Assembly: GCA_033060915.1 (NCBI GenBank)
Contig: CM065397.1
Span: forward strand, 15,504,501-15,568,500
Source of the DNA: Euryodendron excelsum
Lineage: Eukaryota; Streptophyta; Magnoliopsida; Ericales; Pentaphylacaceae
DNA: 64,000 bases
Reading direction: 5' to 3'
The position numbers were made by a program, and so were the translations under genes. This document shows, one piece after another, positions 1 to 11,980 of this stretch. The notes under the pieces are model-generated. The model was not told where the DNA came from. It did not search any database and saw only the letters and a program-made list of their open reading frames with translations. Every line of letters begins with the position of its first letter. Within the stretch, counting starts at the first letter, position 1.

Positions 1-419
1 AGGTGTAAAGAACAGTTGCTTGATCGTCCCAAAATCAAATAAAATAGTATATAATACAACTCCATAGTAGGGTATTATAAGAGACAAGAAGGATATACTG
101 AAAACTGATTTTCCAGAACAATAGTTACAAAACCTGCACGTCCAAGCTCTCACCATAGGGCTAACCCAAACATATATATGTATAGGTCAACAAAAAAACG
201 TCTAGTGATTCCAACAGCTAAATAATATATATTACAACATCATGAAACTTGAATGCCCATTAAGTCTATGGATAAACTAATGGTCAATAGAAATAAACAC
301 AACTTAATTAACAGGTTTTAAGAGGACTAAGTATATATTTAAAACCTTTGAAACCGATTGACATTAGAATAATTTTTTGTATTTTGAAAATATATATTCA
401 TAATACCAACATTGTATTC
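1..419. other. AT-rich flank, no gene seen
   Basis: No open frame with recognisable content, RNA gene or clear repeat is visible here. The stretch lies before the RTE-type LINE relic and could be part of the same old insertion, but I cannot show that. Confidence 0.5.
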
Positions 420-1140
420 TACATTAAAGTCTTCTTATCTTTTAAAATCCCCGGTGCCTTCTTTTAACATTTTATCGTTAATAATTCTACCTTTCCCATT
501 TCTTATCAAGCTTTTAAGGTCTGTATTTTAGCTATTTTTTAATGTCCACATCTAGAACCATCAACATATATGTTGCGAAGTTAAACTCTCACCTAATATA
601 ACTTTAAAATCTTTACATTCTATTCTACGACTCTTTTAGTTTAGAAGAAGTCTATTTGATTTATATTTGATACACTTTTAAAGGTTATTATTGGATGTTT
701 GTCTCCCTTTTAAAATTTTAGTCGCATTGCTCCACTTTTATGTTCGTCTTTCTAAAGGGTATAAAAAAGAGGTCTAGGGTAGCCTCCCCAACATCATTCT
801 ATCCCCAAATCCATATCTACCATGTACCAACCCATATATAGTACGATTTTCCCCTACGATATTTTCCTACGTGGCCATTTAAGTTCCCTTCTGCAAATAC
901 CTGTTCTTTTTAATGTATTCCCCATAATTCATCCAGAATCTCTCAAAATTGTGTCTTAATGTATTTGCTTTACCCAAACTAAAGAGCATAAACACCAATT
1001 ACATTAATTATATCCGATCTTATTGCAAGTCTTAAAATCTTACTTTCTATCTCATATGCTATGTCCACTTTATTTATAATCAAAGTGTCTATTAACTCCA
1101 TCACTTTAATGGTCATTCCTAATCAGAATGGGCCGCCCCT
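420..1140 (-). pseudogene. RTE-type LINE endonuclease relic (antisense)
   Basis: Read on the minus strand, conceptual pieces of an AP-like endonuclease appear in several frames. In order they are: a segment reading NVIGVYAL near 990, a segment reading EGNLNGHVGKYRRG near 870 (the family's GDLNGHVG motif with GD replaced by GN), the patch SNINQIDFFL near 640-660, and a tail resembling the region that follows the endonuclease in RTE-type plant LINEs. The order and spacing agree with this endonuclease family. Frameshifts and stops break the frame throughout, so it is dead. Its strand is opposite to the L1-type element that starts just to the right. The assignment rests on remembered family motifs, and the ends are approximate. 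Confidence 0.6.
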
Positions 1141-1545
1141 TGCCCAAACCCCCCCCCCCTTTTGTTGCTTTACTTAGGGTAGATGCATAGCTCAACAAAA
1201 GATCAGTTGTGTATCATGGAAGAAGGACAAGTCTGGTATTGAAGCTTCAAAGGTGTCAAATTCGACAAATCTATCATCAACAGCTTCATCCTTACCATCA
1301 CAAAACATAAGGAACAGAAATACGATAATTCTGAAGCAGATGGATAACTAGTGTTTGGAATAAGCAAAAGGACCATTGAAGTAGGGAAAAAGCTAGGAAT
1401 TCAATTCCATAACATTGAGGATCTTTGCAGGGAAAATTAATGAAACTAGAGTGGACTGATATGGAAAATGGGAGAAGGGAGTAGGAGCTAAAAAGAGAAG
1501 GTAGCAGAAGGGTATTACAGACAAGGTGTTTGAATTATTATACCA

Positions 1546-2270
1546 ATGAAGATACTAATTTGAAATGTTAAAGGTCTTGGGGGGGGAGTCAAGAGAAACA
1601 TGGTAAAGAAAATAGTGAAAGGATGATGATGCTTCAAGAAACAAAGTGGTAAGAATGTAATTAGTGAAAGGTCAAATCTGTATGGGGTAGTGATAATATT
1701 GAGTGGGAGGTAGCAAACTCCGTAAGCTTTTCAAGAGGTTTGATCACAATATGGGATAAGAGTTTTTTTGAAATAGTTGATAAAATTATTGATACGAACT
1801 TCATCTTTTTGGTTGGAAGATTAAAAAGAGGATTCTCATGTGCATTAGTAAATGTGTATGGTCCAGGTGGTGATGAAGAGCAGAGTCAACTATGGGATAA
1901 ACTGAAAAATCTAAAAGAGTATTTCAATCTACCTATTTGTATAGGTGGTGATTTCAATCAAATTCTTAGAACATCAAAAATATCTACATGTTCAAGATTT
2001 TCAACAAGAATGAGAAGATTCAAAGCATTTGTAGATGAGATGGATCTAATTGACCTCCCTATGCAAGGTAGGAAATTCACCTGGTCAAATTTACAATTCA
2101 ATGAGATATTGAGTAGATTAGACAAGCTCCTATTTTGTTATGGTTGGAATTCGAGGTTTAAATGTTCTCAGTGGGATCTGAATAGGCTTTGTTCAGATCA
2201 TTGTGTAATTCTACTTACAAATGAAGAAAAGGATTGGGGTCCAAAACCTTTTAAGATTTATGAATCTTGA
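1546..2270 (+). pseudogene. LINE ORF2 endonuclease domain, broken
   Basis: The ATG at 1546 opens a peptide reading MKILI, then TGA, then NVKGLGG. This is the usual start of plant L1 endonucleases (MKIL.WN.RGLG) with the tryptophan codon mutated to a stop. The longest open piece, 1740-2270, contains VNVYGPGG, CIGGDFNQIL, FTWSN and the C-terminal SDHCVI block (the conserved SDH motif). These motifs mark the phosphodiesterase that nicks target DNA for target-primed reverse transcription. The first quarter is out of frame with the rest. Confidence 0.8.
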
Positions 2271-2699
2271 TACCAATTAAAAGAGCTTTACTCTCTTGTG
2301 AATAGCCATTGGAAGGAGTCTAGATTGAAAAGATAGGTGGGTTTTGTAGTTATGAAAAAACTTCAAAGCTTGAAAGCAAAAGTAAAAGAATGGAAGGCAA
2401 CAGGGTGTGTAAATTGGAATGATAAGATACATAAAATGAAAAAAGAGATTCAAAGTATGGAGGTTCAAAGGGAAGAAGTGGTCAGCCTAGTTAGTACCAA
2501 ATACTGAGGAATCTAAAAAGTAAGCTAAGTATGTTGTACCTGAAGGATGAGAATGTTTCAAAACAAAGGTCAAGCCAACTATGGTTCCAAAAGGGGGATA
2601 GCAATTCTAGCTTTTTTCATACAGTTGTTAAAGTAAGATAGAGCAGGAACTTTATTGGTCAGTTAAACATAAATGGAGAAGTAGTGTGATCCAAGTCAG

Positions 2700-3720
2700 A
2701 TGAAAGAAAAAATTCACCAATTTTTTGAAGGGTTGTTTTTGGAACCTATGAAAGTCAGACCTATTTTTGATAGTAATGTTAAAATGCAACTTTCTAGTAT
2801 GGAAAGGGAACGCCCTGAGAAGGAGTTTGATGAAGTTAAAATATGGGAGGTTATAAAGTCTTGCGATGGAAATAAGGCCCCAGGGCCAGATAGTTTCAAA
2901 CTTACCTTTATAAGAAAATTTTGGAAGTTGTTAAAAGGGGATATCTTAAGATTTATGAAAGATTTTCATGCAAATGCTAAACTGGTAACTGGTTTAAATT
3001 CATTTTTTCATTGTTCTAGTACCAAAGGAGGATCTCCCAGCGAGTTTGCTAAGTTACAGACTTACTAGTCTAGTATCTTTAATGTATAAAAACTCTCTAA
3101 AACTCTAGCAAATAGGCTGAAGAAGGTGATGAAGAATGTCATAAGTGACAATCAAACATCATTCATAAGTGGAAGACAGATTCTTGATGGAGTATTCATA
3201 GCAAATGAAATCAAACATGATTGGAAGAGGAGGAAAAGGAAAATTATTATTCTAAAGATAGATTTTCAAAAAGCTTATAACACTATTAACTGGTATTTTT
3301 TGTTCCAAATGATGGCAATGATGGGGTTTGGGCAGCAATGGGTGAACTGGATTAAGAAATGTTTGTTATCTCAAAAAGTCTCAATCTTGGTAAATGGATC
3401 AGCTAGAAAACAGTTCTCAATGCAAAGATGTATTAGACAAGGTGATCCCCTTTCACCTTTTTTATTTCTTATTGTAGCTTAAGGTCTTAATATGTTAATC
3501 AAAATCGCAGTTGAGTTAAATATGTTAAATGGAACTCAAATTGGAAATGGAGGTCTTATGGTAACTTATTTATAATTTGCAGATGATACAATCTTTTTTT
3601 ATGATATGGATATGAATAAATTATGAAACCTAAAAAGGATTCTTAGATGCTTTGAACTGATCTTACGATTGAGTCTGAATTTCTCAAAAAGTGTTATATA
3701 TGGGGTAAGGGTGAATGATT
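2700..3720 (+). pseudogene. LINE ORF2 reverse transcriptase domain, broken
   Basis: Two open pieces (2700-3068 and 3126-3482) and the stretch after them carry the L1 reverse transcriptase blocks in order: NKAPGPDSF, SDNQTSFISGRQILDG, LKIDFQKAYNTINW, RQGDPLSPFLFLI and, after a stop at 3479-3481, FADDTIFF near 3580. The catalytic aspartate pair of FADD is still readable, but the frame is cut by stops at 3066, 3479, 3571 and 3624, so no product is expected. Confidence 0.85.
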
Positions 3721-4442
3721 TTACTCTTAGGGAGGTAGCACAAATTTTCAGGGGTAAGCTTTAGAAGCTTCCCATGATTTATTTGGGAGCAAACCCAAGG
3801 CATGTTAAATCATGGGGGTAGCATTGGATAAGTTGAAAAGAAAATTATCTTCTTAGAAGAGAAATTATCTATCCATTGGTGGCAGACTAACCTTAATCAA
3901 ATCAACATTGTCAAGCTTGCCTTTATATTATTTATCATTATTCAATGCACTAGAGAAGCTCAGTAAAAGAATTGAGAAAATTCAAAGAAGGTTTTTGTGG
4001 GGGGATCAAATGGGAAAAAAAGAAAATTCATTGTGTAAAATGGGGCTTGATAACCAGATGTAAGAGTAGAGGGGCTTTGGGGGTAACCCCTATTAGTGTG
4101 ATGAATAAGGCCCCACTAGTTAAATGATCATGGAGGTTTGCAAAAGAAAAAAAGGCACTTAGGAGGAAAGTAGTTTGTCATAAATACAAGTATGACGAAG
4201 AAGCATGGCTTCTTAGAGAAATTTAGAACAAAAATGTTTCAGCCATTTGGAAAGAAATTTTAAATATTGGAGGAGATCATCAGAAATTCAAAGAAATCTT
4301 GTTAGATAACTTAAGAATTCAGGTTGGGGATGGCAAGAATATAAAGTTCTGGAAAGTGATATGACTTGATGTAAAGACATTAAGGGATGCATTTCCTAGA
4401 TTTTTTTTACTGTCAAATCAAAAAGAAACAAGCATTGCAGAC

Positions 4443-5110
4443 ATGAAAAATGATACAAATGAATGGTCCTTTAATTTCAGAAGAAATCTTTTTGAATGGG
4501 AATTAGAGGAGTTCAACAAGCTAACTTCTCTAATTAAGCCTTATAGTTTGGATGTCACAGTGAGAGATTCAATTAAATGGAGCCTGGATAAGGATGGTTT
4601 ATTTTCAGTTAACTCTTTTTATAGGGAAGCAAGCAATATGTGCAGTCAGACAGATCCAGTTCTAACAAAGATGTTGCAGGTGAATACTCCTTTGAAAACA
4701 GTTGTGTTTTGTTAGATTGTTATCCAAGGGAAGATTAAATCAAAATCTATGCTTGCAAAAAGGAATTGTTTGCCACAAGGAGAAAGACTCGAATCACTTA
4801 TTACTGAATTGTGTCTTTGCTTGGAGGGTATGGTGTTCAATAGTGAATTGGTAGGGTTTAGTTTGGATAAGTCCAAATGATCTGAGACATCATGCATTGT
4901 GGTGGTGGAGTTTGAAGTTCAAAAAAGCTAGAGAAGATTCTTTGGAACTATCTATTCATATCTATTTTATGGAACATATGGTTGGCGAGAAATAATTCCA
5001 TTTTCAACAACATTAAGGCAGATTGGGAGAAGGTAATAGAGGAGGTCAAACTTCAAGTTGCATTATGGCTAAAAAGTAAGGAATCCTGGAATTCCTTTTT
5101 CAATTGCTGA
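4443..5110 (+). pseudogene. LINE ORF2 C-terminal (zf-RVT-like) remnant
   Basis: The open piece 4443-4715 reads WSFNFRRNLFEWELEEFNKL and then SIKWSLDKDGLFSVNSFY, which matches the region before the zinc-binding zf-RVT domain of plant L1 elements. Further pieces rich in tryptophan and cysteine (about 4800-4900, FAWRVWCSIVNWWG) continue it in another frame. Stops and shifts separate the parts. The 3' UTR follows from about 5110 to the poly(A) run. Confidence 0.7.
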
Positions 5111-5372
5111 TGTTTTTTACTCACTAGAAGGTGTTAGAGATATCAACTGGAGAAGTAGGAGTTAAGGAGGGGAGATCCTATCTAATGCAAGGGTAAGGGC
5201 ATTTAATGTATAAGGTGTGTTTCTCTGCTGATATCTCATTAGCAATGTTTTCCTTTATTTGCTTTGAGGTTTATGTCTTGGTGAGGATCTAATCTCTAAG
5301 GATTTGTCCTTAGTTTTTATTTCTATCCCTTGATGTAATCTATTATGCCATCAATGAAGTTTTTGCTGAGTC

Positions 5373-5420
5373 AAAAAAAAAAAAAAAAAAGGACGGGGGG
5401 GGGGGGGGGGGGGGGGGGGG
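5373..5420 (+). repeat. LINE poly(A) run followed by a (G)26 run
   Basis: An 18-base A run (5373-5390) closes the LINE. It is followed by GGAC and then 26 consecutive G (5395-5420). The A run is the expected LINE tail. The G run is not explained by it. Confidence 0.9.
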
Positions 5421-6752
5421 TGATGTTGGACACCCTAGCATTTGCTTCCATATTCTTAGGAGCCATGTTCCAAAGTACTCCTACAACAATTCTTAAGTTA
5501 AATAACATAAACTCAAAAAACAATCGTATTTAAGAGCACAAAAATTCTTGTATTGTACAATTAAAAACATTTGTATTTTAAAATTCACCAAATTCTTGTA
5601 TTTTAACCATTGTAATCAATGTTAACCTCAAATCCTTAGCTCCATGTAATCCACAACTAACAAAAAGAACATAAGTTTTATAATTATATAGAAGTTTAGT
5701 TTTCAGTCGATATAATGCCAACCTAATTTTTTGGCATAGTCGAAGTGGTAGAACTCTCTACACTTAATATAAGCCAAATCATTTGATGCAAATGAGTAAT
5801 AATTCTATTTTCTCAGGTTCTTTCATTTAAATATATGTTTAAACTTGATTCGAGTCAATTTCCACTTCAAAATTTTTGCCTAATTATAAATGCAAATGAA
5901 AGACATGTATATAAATAAACCTTAACTCATTTCAATAATTAAAATTATATAATCTCATTCTTATATGGCACGTAAACTGAAATATGATTTAAAATAGTTA
6001 AGAATGCAATTAAGATAATAGAATATTGAAAATTAGGGTTTATCAACAATGACCATCTTGACATAGGTTCACTATGTTAATTACATAAGTGAGGTTGGTT
6101 TTGTAAGAAAATAGATTTCAGGAGCATTAAATCCATATATAGGCCATTAGTGTAAATTGGAGTTTGGATGAGAGAGATATGCCATCGAGGTTGCCGGATT
6201 AACCGCATCATGGAGAGTTAAAAAGTGAGCTACACTAGTCTAGAGTGCTATTGCTTGATAATGACGCGCTTTCCATTGGATTTTGTTTCTAAGTCTATAG
6301 TGAGACCGTGATATAGCGTACAAATGGCATGTACTATCAGTCTTCGGCAAAATAGAGCTGAATCACATTTCTAAGTGCATTTTATCAAACCCGAAGCATT
6401 CTTAGGTCACATAGGGTCTTATATATGATTTTATATAGGATCTCAATTTAAGCATGAAAATTCAAAAATAATAAAATTTCACAAGGAATCAAAAAGAAAT
6501 ATTGAAGAATTTGGACTTCAAGGTCTCATACAAGCATGATCCTCCTACATGTGATTCAAAAACATAAATTCTTAACTTTAAGATTGTTCTTGAGAAATTT
6601 CTAACCAATTAGTCGAAAGAATATAAACATAGAATTTATTTTCTTACCTTAAACAAAGTTTCCACAAGTTTTCCCTTTAATTTTTCTTTCCCTTCTTTTT
6701 TACTTTCTTACACTTTCTCTCTTGACAAACACAAGTTTCAACACAACACAAG

Positions 6753-6756
<4 letters not shown>
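5421..6756. other. AT-rich intergenic DNA, no gene seen
   Basis: Only short, unrecognisable open frames are present. No transposon ends or RNA genes could be supported. The stretch becomes pyrimidine-rich at its right end, leading into the CT microsatellite. Confidence 0.5.

Positions 6757-6832
<76 letters not shown>
6757..6832. repeat. (TC)n microsatellite
   Basis: About 38 uninterrupted TC units. A run of this length is likely to vary between individuals. Confidence 0.95.
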
Positions 6833-6836
<4 letters not shown>

Positions 6837-7592
6837 TTGTGAAGAATTACATATGTAAGTCATATAAATAATTTAATAGAAGGCACACACGTAAGGTGTC
6901 CCGCATACACTTGGACACCGTAACACCTTGATAACTCATCCTTTCTGCTTAATCACATCGATTAATATTAACTAATACTCAATTAATCAGGTTTACTAAC
7001 ATGCAAAGTTAAGGAAGTTAAGCAGGTTTAGTTATTCGAAATGCACAGTTCACCAAACATATTGCTTGGGCCTACAAAATGAGACCCAGGAACATTTCTC
7101 TATCCTTCCTCTCTTAATTCAATGCTAACAAGTTTCTGGATATACTAAATTAGAAAAAGAATAAAAATTGAAAAGAGAGAGAAAAAAAAAAAAAGGGCTT
7201 GAATACCAACTATCAAATGATAATTATTGTGGTGTGAAAACATAGAGATGAACCTTTTGACCAATTAGTAAGATTGATTTCAAAACAAGAGCATCGTACT
7301 TCTCTTGAGTAGAATGCACAACTTAATTTTGCAAATTTGTTAAGGGTAGTGATATACCTGTAATATAATATATAGTAAAAATGTATAGAATGATGTGGTT
7401 GATCTATCACTATAAAACAAAGTACTCACTAAGGTGTCATTCAATTATAAAACTGCCACTATCATAGTATATCAGGTGAAAAATTTAGCACAAAATTTTT
7501 GAAAAAATAACATTTTCAATTTGTTAATTTATAGCTTTCCACGACGCACCATTACGATGCACCAGTAGGCTGTATATTAGTGACAGCGGGAT
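6833..7592. other. Intergenic DNA, no gene seen
   Basis: AT-rich sequence with no recognisable coding frame. The minus-strand frame at 7213-7410 resembles nothing known to me and has no gene context. Confidence 0.5.
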
Positions 7593-7629
7593 GGAGAGAG
7601 AGAGAGAGAGAGAGTGTGTGTGTGTGTGT
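7593..7629. repeat. Compound (GA)n(GT)n microsatellite
   Basis: A GA run of about eleven units passes directly into a GT run of about eight units. Confidence 0.9.
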
Positions 7630-8084
7630 TTTCTTTTACTTTTCTGGTGCCTTTCATTTTTATTTTCTAAGTTACTCAACTTCTTCACGTGAATAAAAAT
7701 TTCCTTTTAGATTTTACCTACTAGAAAATAATTACAGTTAATTACTTGTTAGCAATATATGCATGTTAGTAGGGCTCAAAATTCTCAAACCAAATCACAT
7801 GTCCAATCACAAAAGCAGTTTAAAAATTAAAAAAAAACACAAAGTTTGCTAGGCACACAAAACGGTAAAATTAATTTATGTGTTTGAGAATGTATTTCAT
7901 GGAACAAATTTGTAACACTGGACTGAGAAAATTATACAAGTTAGAATAAGAGGAACTGTAGCTGAAGTATCTAAAGTACGAGTTGAGGCTTGAGTTCAGA
8001 AGATGAGTTGAGAATGGGAAGCAAAGCTGATAAGCTAAACTGATAAGCCAAATTGTGAAGCTCATGAGTTAGAATGCTTAAAAA

Positions 8085-8370
8085 GTTAGTTTTCGTTAGT
8101 TAATCAGCTAGAATTAGAAGTTATTTGTTATGCTCTTTTTAGGTTCCAAGAATAGATTGCTTCTTCATGATAATTATTTTGTTAAATCAATAAAGGAACC
8201 AAAGTTGAGTTAGATAGCAAAGGTAGGATATAAATAGAGGGTGAGATTGTAAAGAAGCTCATCTTGTATGAAAATTCAGTTTTGAAAAGAAATTTCCAAA
8301 ACTTCTCTCATTTCTCTAGTTTTGGAGAATTGCTTGAAGGTCTTCTTCTTTCCTAGTTAGCTAGGTCGTA
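8085..8370 (+). other. Possible solo-LTR-like promoter relic
   Basis: The segment has a TATA box (TATAAATAG at 8229-8237) followed by about 100 bases of T- and CT-rich leader, and an AATAAA-like motif upstream (TCAATAAAGG near 8190). That arrangement resembles a copia LTR without its partner. No internal region, second LTR or target duplication was found, so it could equally be an unrelated promoter-like stretch. Confidence 0.25.
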
Positions 8371-8565
8371 AGATAATTTTTTTTTTTTTTTTACAGGCAG
8401 CTCAATGCATGAGTCTAACATTACTACGAGGTTTGGCCTTGGCTTAAAGAAATTTTTTGAGTATGCATTGATGTTGAAATGCCATCGGGATCAATTAATT
8501 ATTTCAAAATTCAGTTATTTACATGTGCTATTTTTGATAAATTTAATTGAATTAAATACATTTGT

Positions 8566-10290
8566 ACCCTTATACTTTTACTATAATCCCACTTTGGTCT
8601 CTATATTTTTAATTAAGCAATCATTTTCTCACACTTTCAATCAAGTATCAATGTCATCTCTTTTTTGTTACTTAAACGAATGAAAACTGATCACGTCACA
8701 ATCACATTTCCTTTTTCAAAGGCACAAAAGGAATTTGATTCACTTTTAACCCAACCAAAAAATACAAAAAAAAATAACTCTAAACAATTTAATGCCCCAA
8801 TCCCTTATTGCCACGTGGCATGTTAATACCCACCGCATTACATGGGATAATTTCTCTCTTTCTCTTTCTCTTTCTCTCCCTTTGCAACTTTATTTCTCTC
8901 TCACCTGCCACCCCTCCTCCACTCCCCACTACTAGCTGCTAGGGTTGTTTATGAATCGGGTTGGATAGTAACCGACCAATCGAATAGCCAAAGTCGGATT
9001 TAAGAATATTAGAATCAATTTTGACTCGATTTGAGTTCTGGTTGAATCAGTTTGAATATGTTCGAGTTAGAAATTTATCTCTTGTTGCACAAAAAAAAAA
9101 TTTAATAAGTACTTAAATAACAAATAAATAAAAGAACATAATAAAAATTCGTATACTATTAAAATTCAACCATTACATACGGTTGGGGTCGGTTTTGATT
9201 CGAATTGACTCAGTTTTAATTTAGGTTAGCTCAATTTTAAATAAAGTGACCCACCAACCAAATTATCAAAATCGGATTTACAAATATTGGAATCAATTTT
9301 GACTCAGTTTGGTTCGTGTTATGTTCGGTGGTTGGTTAGATAGATTTTTGAACACCCCAACTAGCCACACCCTCCCCTACCCCGACAAGCAACCCCTTTG
9401 CTTCTTTTCGGACCCTAGCTACCACCGCCACCACCCAACCCTCTTCCTCCACTCCAGTGCTCTCTCGAATGTTTGTTTGGGGTTTTCGTATTGTAACGTG
9501 AATGTGTGATGTTTTACAAAGAGAGGGTTAGTGAGAAAGATGAGATATGATGAGTTTTAGGTATACAGATAAATTCAAATTGGTAGAGATTCCATTTCGA
9601 AGAAAGAGAGAGGGAGATGGAGAGATACAAAGAGAGAGAGTTTTTTATATATAATAAATAAGTATTGATAACTTCAAATTGGGGGTTTATCTCTGTAACA
9701 ATTTAATTGAAACAAATTTGGGCTCATCCATAGCCACACACCACAGCCATAACACTTAAGCCATGAGCAATAACAAGACCCACGAAACTGGGTATGATTG
9801 CTTTCCATGTGTTTTAGATAGTGGGTTGGTCGGAGGGTGGGTTGTAGCGGTCAGCGGCAGTGAGGTCACTAGTCTTGTGACCCTCCCTCTCTCTCTCTAC
9901 ATATACATATATATAATCAATTATTATTATTGTTACAAATATTAGATTTTATTAGTACATTAGTTAGTGTTTATTATAAATACTAGTGCTTATTAATTTA
10001 TGTATTAGTGTTTATTACAAATATAAATGTTTATTAATTCTTTGTATTACTATTAATTTATTTTAGATTGTCATTTTAAAGTTCTATCCACATTAATTTA
10101 TTTTGAGGGGCTAAAAAGGTGATTACTCTTAGAGGCAACTTATGTGATGGCCAGATGCTCATTTTCTATTTGTATAACAAACGACAACTCACTAATTGAT
10201 GACATTGTTATTTGACCGAAAGTATAAGAAATTGACTGGTACAATTAAAAATATAAGAACCAAAGTTAGATTTTGATGAAAGTGTAAGAT
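8566..10290. mobile_element. Non-autonomous DNA element with long inverted ends
   Basis: The left arm (8566-8658) and the right arm (10198-10290) are diverged inverted repeats of about 93 bases. Shared blocks include ACTTTGG..CT.TATATTTTTAATT and CAATGTCATC, read forward on the left and reverse-complemented on the right. The interior has no open frame of recognisable type and includes CCACC-rich stretches. This fits a degenerate DNA transposon derivative of about 1.7 kb. The true termini probably lie a little outside the arms, and no target duplication could be fixed. Confidence 0.5.
8938..9366. mobile_element. Possible hAT-like MITE nested in the larger element
   Basis: The segment starts CTAGGGTTGTTTATGAA and ends TTGAACACCCCAACTAG. 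Those ends are roughly inverted and resemble plant hAT-type MITE termini (TAGGG.TGTTCA). The interior repeats AATC-rich phrases twice, for example AAATCGGATTTA near 9270 and a close variant near 8995. The match between the ends is imperfect and the target duplication is unclear. Confidence 0.35.
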
Positions 10291-10319
10291 AGTAAGTGTA
10301 GGTAACCCAATTTAGTTTG

Positions 10320-11839
10320 ATATTACTTTTGTCAAAATTTACAACATAAGTAAGTTATAGATGCACTTCATACAAGAATTATAATGTAATCTATTTATGA
10401 AAATTAGGTTAGAGTTGGTGTAAATTAGGTTACACATCTCTAATTGTTTAAGTTTTTATATGAGTTGGTTGCTTACATCACGTAGGTCTTATACCTTAAT
10501 CTAACCATGTTTGGCTTGCTTATGGTACAAATCCAGCCACCTGTGCCTTTTTGGCCTTGTTTGATAACGTTTTTTTACTTTTTTTGTTTTTTTTTCAAAA
10601 AAACAAAAAAAATATTATTTATTTTTGTTTTTTGTTTTTAGTTATTTACAAAATTTTAAAAAATACTAACATAAGTGTGTTCTCTGTTTCCGAAATATTA
10701 TTTCGATACTTTTGGCACAATGATAGTTTACAAATGCCAATCATTAGACGACAAAAAACACACAATAAAAAATAAAAACTTACAGTGTTACTAAATGATG
10801 CACAAATAATTTGTATTCTCCAAATATCTCTTTTTGTTTTTTCCTTCTCTATATTAACTTCCTTTAATTTGACATTGTAGTGTATAAAATGACGATATTT
10901 ACTCCTTTGCTCTCATGTTTTATTTCCTTTCAAATATTTCATGTTTTCTACAAATTTATAAATTCAACAATTTAATGATGTGTGATAGATTTACTTTGAT
11001 TGCTAGGCATTTGGCTCCTTTTAAAATTATTTTAGAGAGACATTTATATCACATAAGGAATTCTTGCAATATGGGGTGTTAAAATCTTATTGCCTACATA
11101 CGTGGTAGCACTCCAAGCTACCACATTCTAAAAACTACTATAAGTCCAATTAATCCACTTCTCATTCCCTTTCTAGACTTTTGGCGCCATTCAAGGGATG
11201 GCTCTAACTGCAAAAGGTTGTTGTGTACAGAAGGTAGTAGGACTTCTTACAACATAGGCAGTGAGGAATTTCGTTTCATAGCAATTCATGTGCTGTGTTA
11301 AAATGATTGCAAACAACCATTTTATTTGCCATTTTTAGTAATTAAGTTGAGTATACAACGAAATCAATATTAAAGGGTGCATTCATTTGATTGAGCTATT
11401 CCTTTTAACTATATTAATAAGTATTGCCACACTAAAAACAATTTAGAGGTAGTTTAACTCATAAAAATCAATTTTTTTTTGGAAATGGCATGAATTTTAG
11501 TGGTAGTTTCAGAGTTTATTTTTCCACGCAAAAATGCTTACATGGTAAAATTGAGAAATACCAAAACCAAGTTCATTAAGAGGGAGCAAATTACTAATGC
11601 CATGAACACAATTAGCTAAATTTGTTGTGATATATAGTACACAGGCATGTCATCTAAAAGTAAATTGCGTTATGTTTTTACCTTATATTTGTTGAAAGGA
11701 AGAAAGGAAAATAAAAGAAAACAAAAGAATAAAACACTATCAAACATTATTTGTTGTCATTCAACCATTAAAGGGCAACCAAGCAATTCTAAAGGAGAAA
11801 TTATTCAATGCTTCATGAGCACCATGTGGCAATGATCAT
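10320..11839. other. AT-rich intergenic DNA, no gene seen
   Basis: Several short frames exist but none is recognisable and codon content is low-complexity. A T-rich patch at 10560-10640 accounts for one of the frames. No element ends were found. Confidence 0.5.
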
Positions 11840-11980
11840 ATACAATTAGAAGTAGCTAGGCTCATTTTTAGATCTTTGTATTCTTTTGATTTTTTCTTGT
11901 CACTACATTTGTGTGGAAGAACAACACTAGTAGTTACAACATTCATTAGGTAAAGTTATGCTTAGGTTTATGTTTGTAGG
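11840..11980 (+). pseudogene. Diverged copy of the SR-cyclophilin first exon
   Basis: This stretch aligns by eye with the 5' UTR exon of the SR-cyclophilin gene (19930-20060). Both run AGAAG.AGCTAGG.TC, then a T-rich stretch, then ACATTT.TGTGGA..A.CA.CACT, then a TA..TGCA-like block, then AT.AGGTA.A.TTA.G, so the copy also keeps the splice-donor position near 11950. No cyclophilin coding exon follows. It is therefore an isolated duplicated leader exon with its donor, left 8 kb upstream of the gene with the copia element between. Identity is moderate, so the event is old. Confidence 0.55.

Larger units (their letters stand above)
1190..5390 (+). mobile_element. Degraded L1-type LINE retrotransposon
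   Basis: This is a plus-strand non-LTR retrotransposon relic of about 4.2 kb. It shows, in order, a possible tail of ORF1 (about 1216-1440), an endonuclease start (1546), an APE-like endonuclease body, a reverse transcriptase with FADD near 3580, a zf-RVT-like C-terminal part (4443-5110), a 3' UTR and a poly(A) run at 5373-5390. ORF2 is broken by many stops and frameshifts. Several stops fall where the family has tryptophan (TGG to TGA), as expected from decay of methylated cytosines. No convincing target-site duplication was found, so the left end is uncertain and the copy may be 5'-truncated. Confidence 0.85.

Noticed and set aside
6757..6832. CT run as a regulatory element
   Set aside because: No gene nearby and the run is a plain microsatellite.
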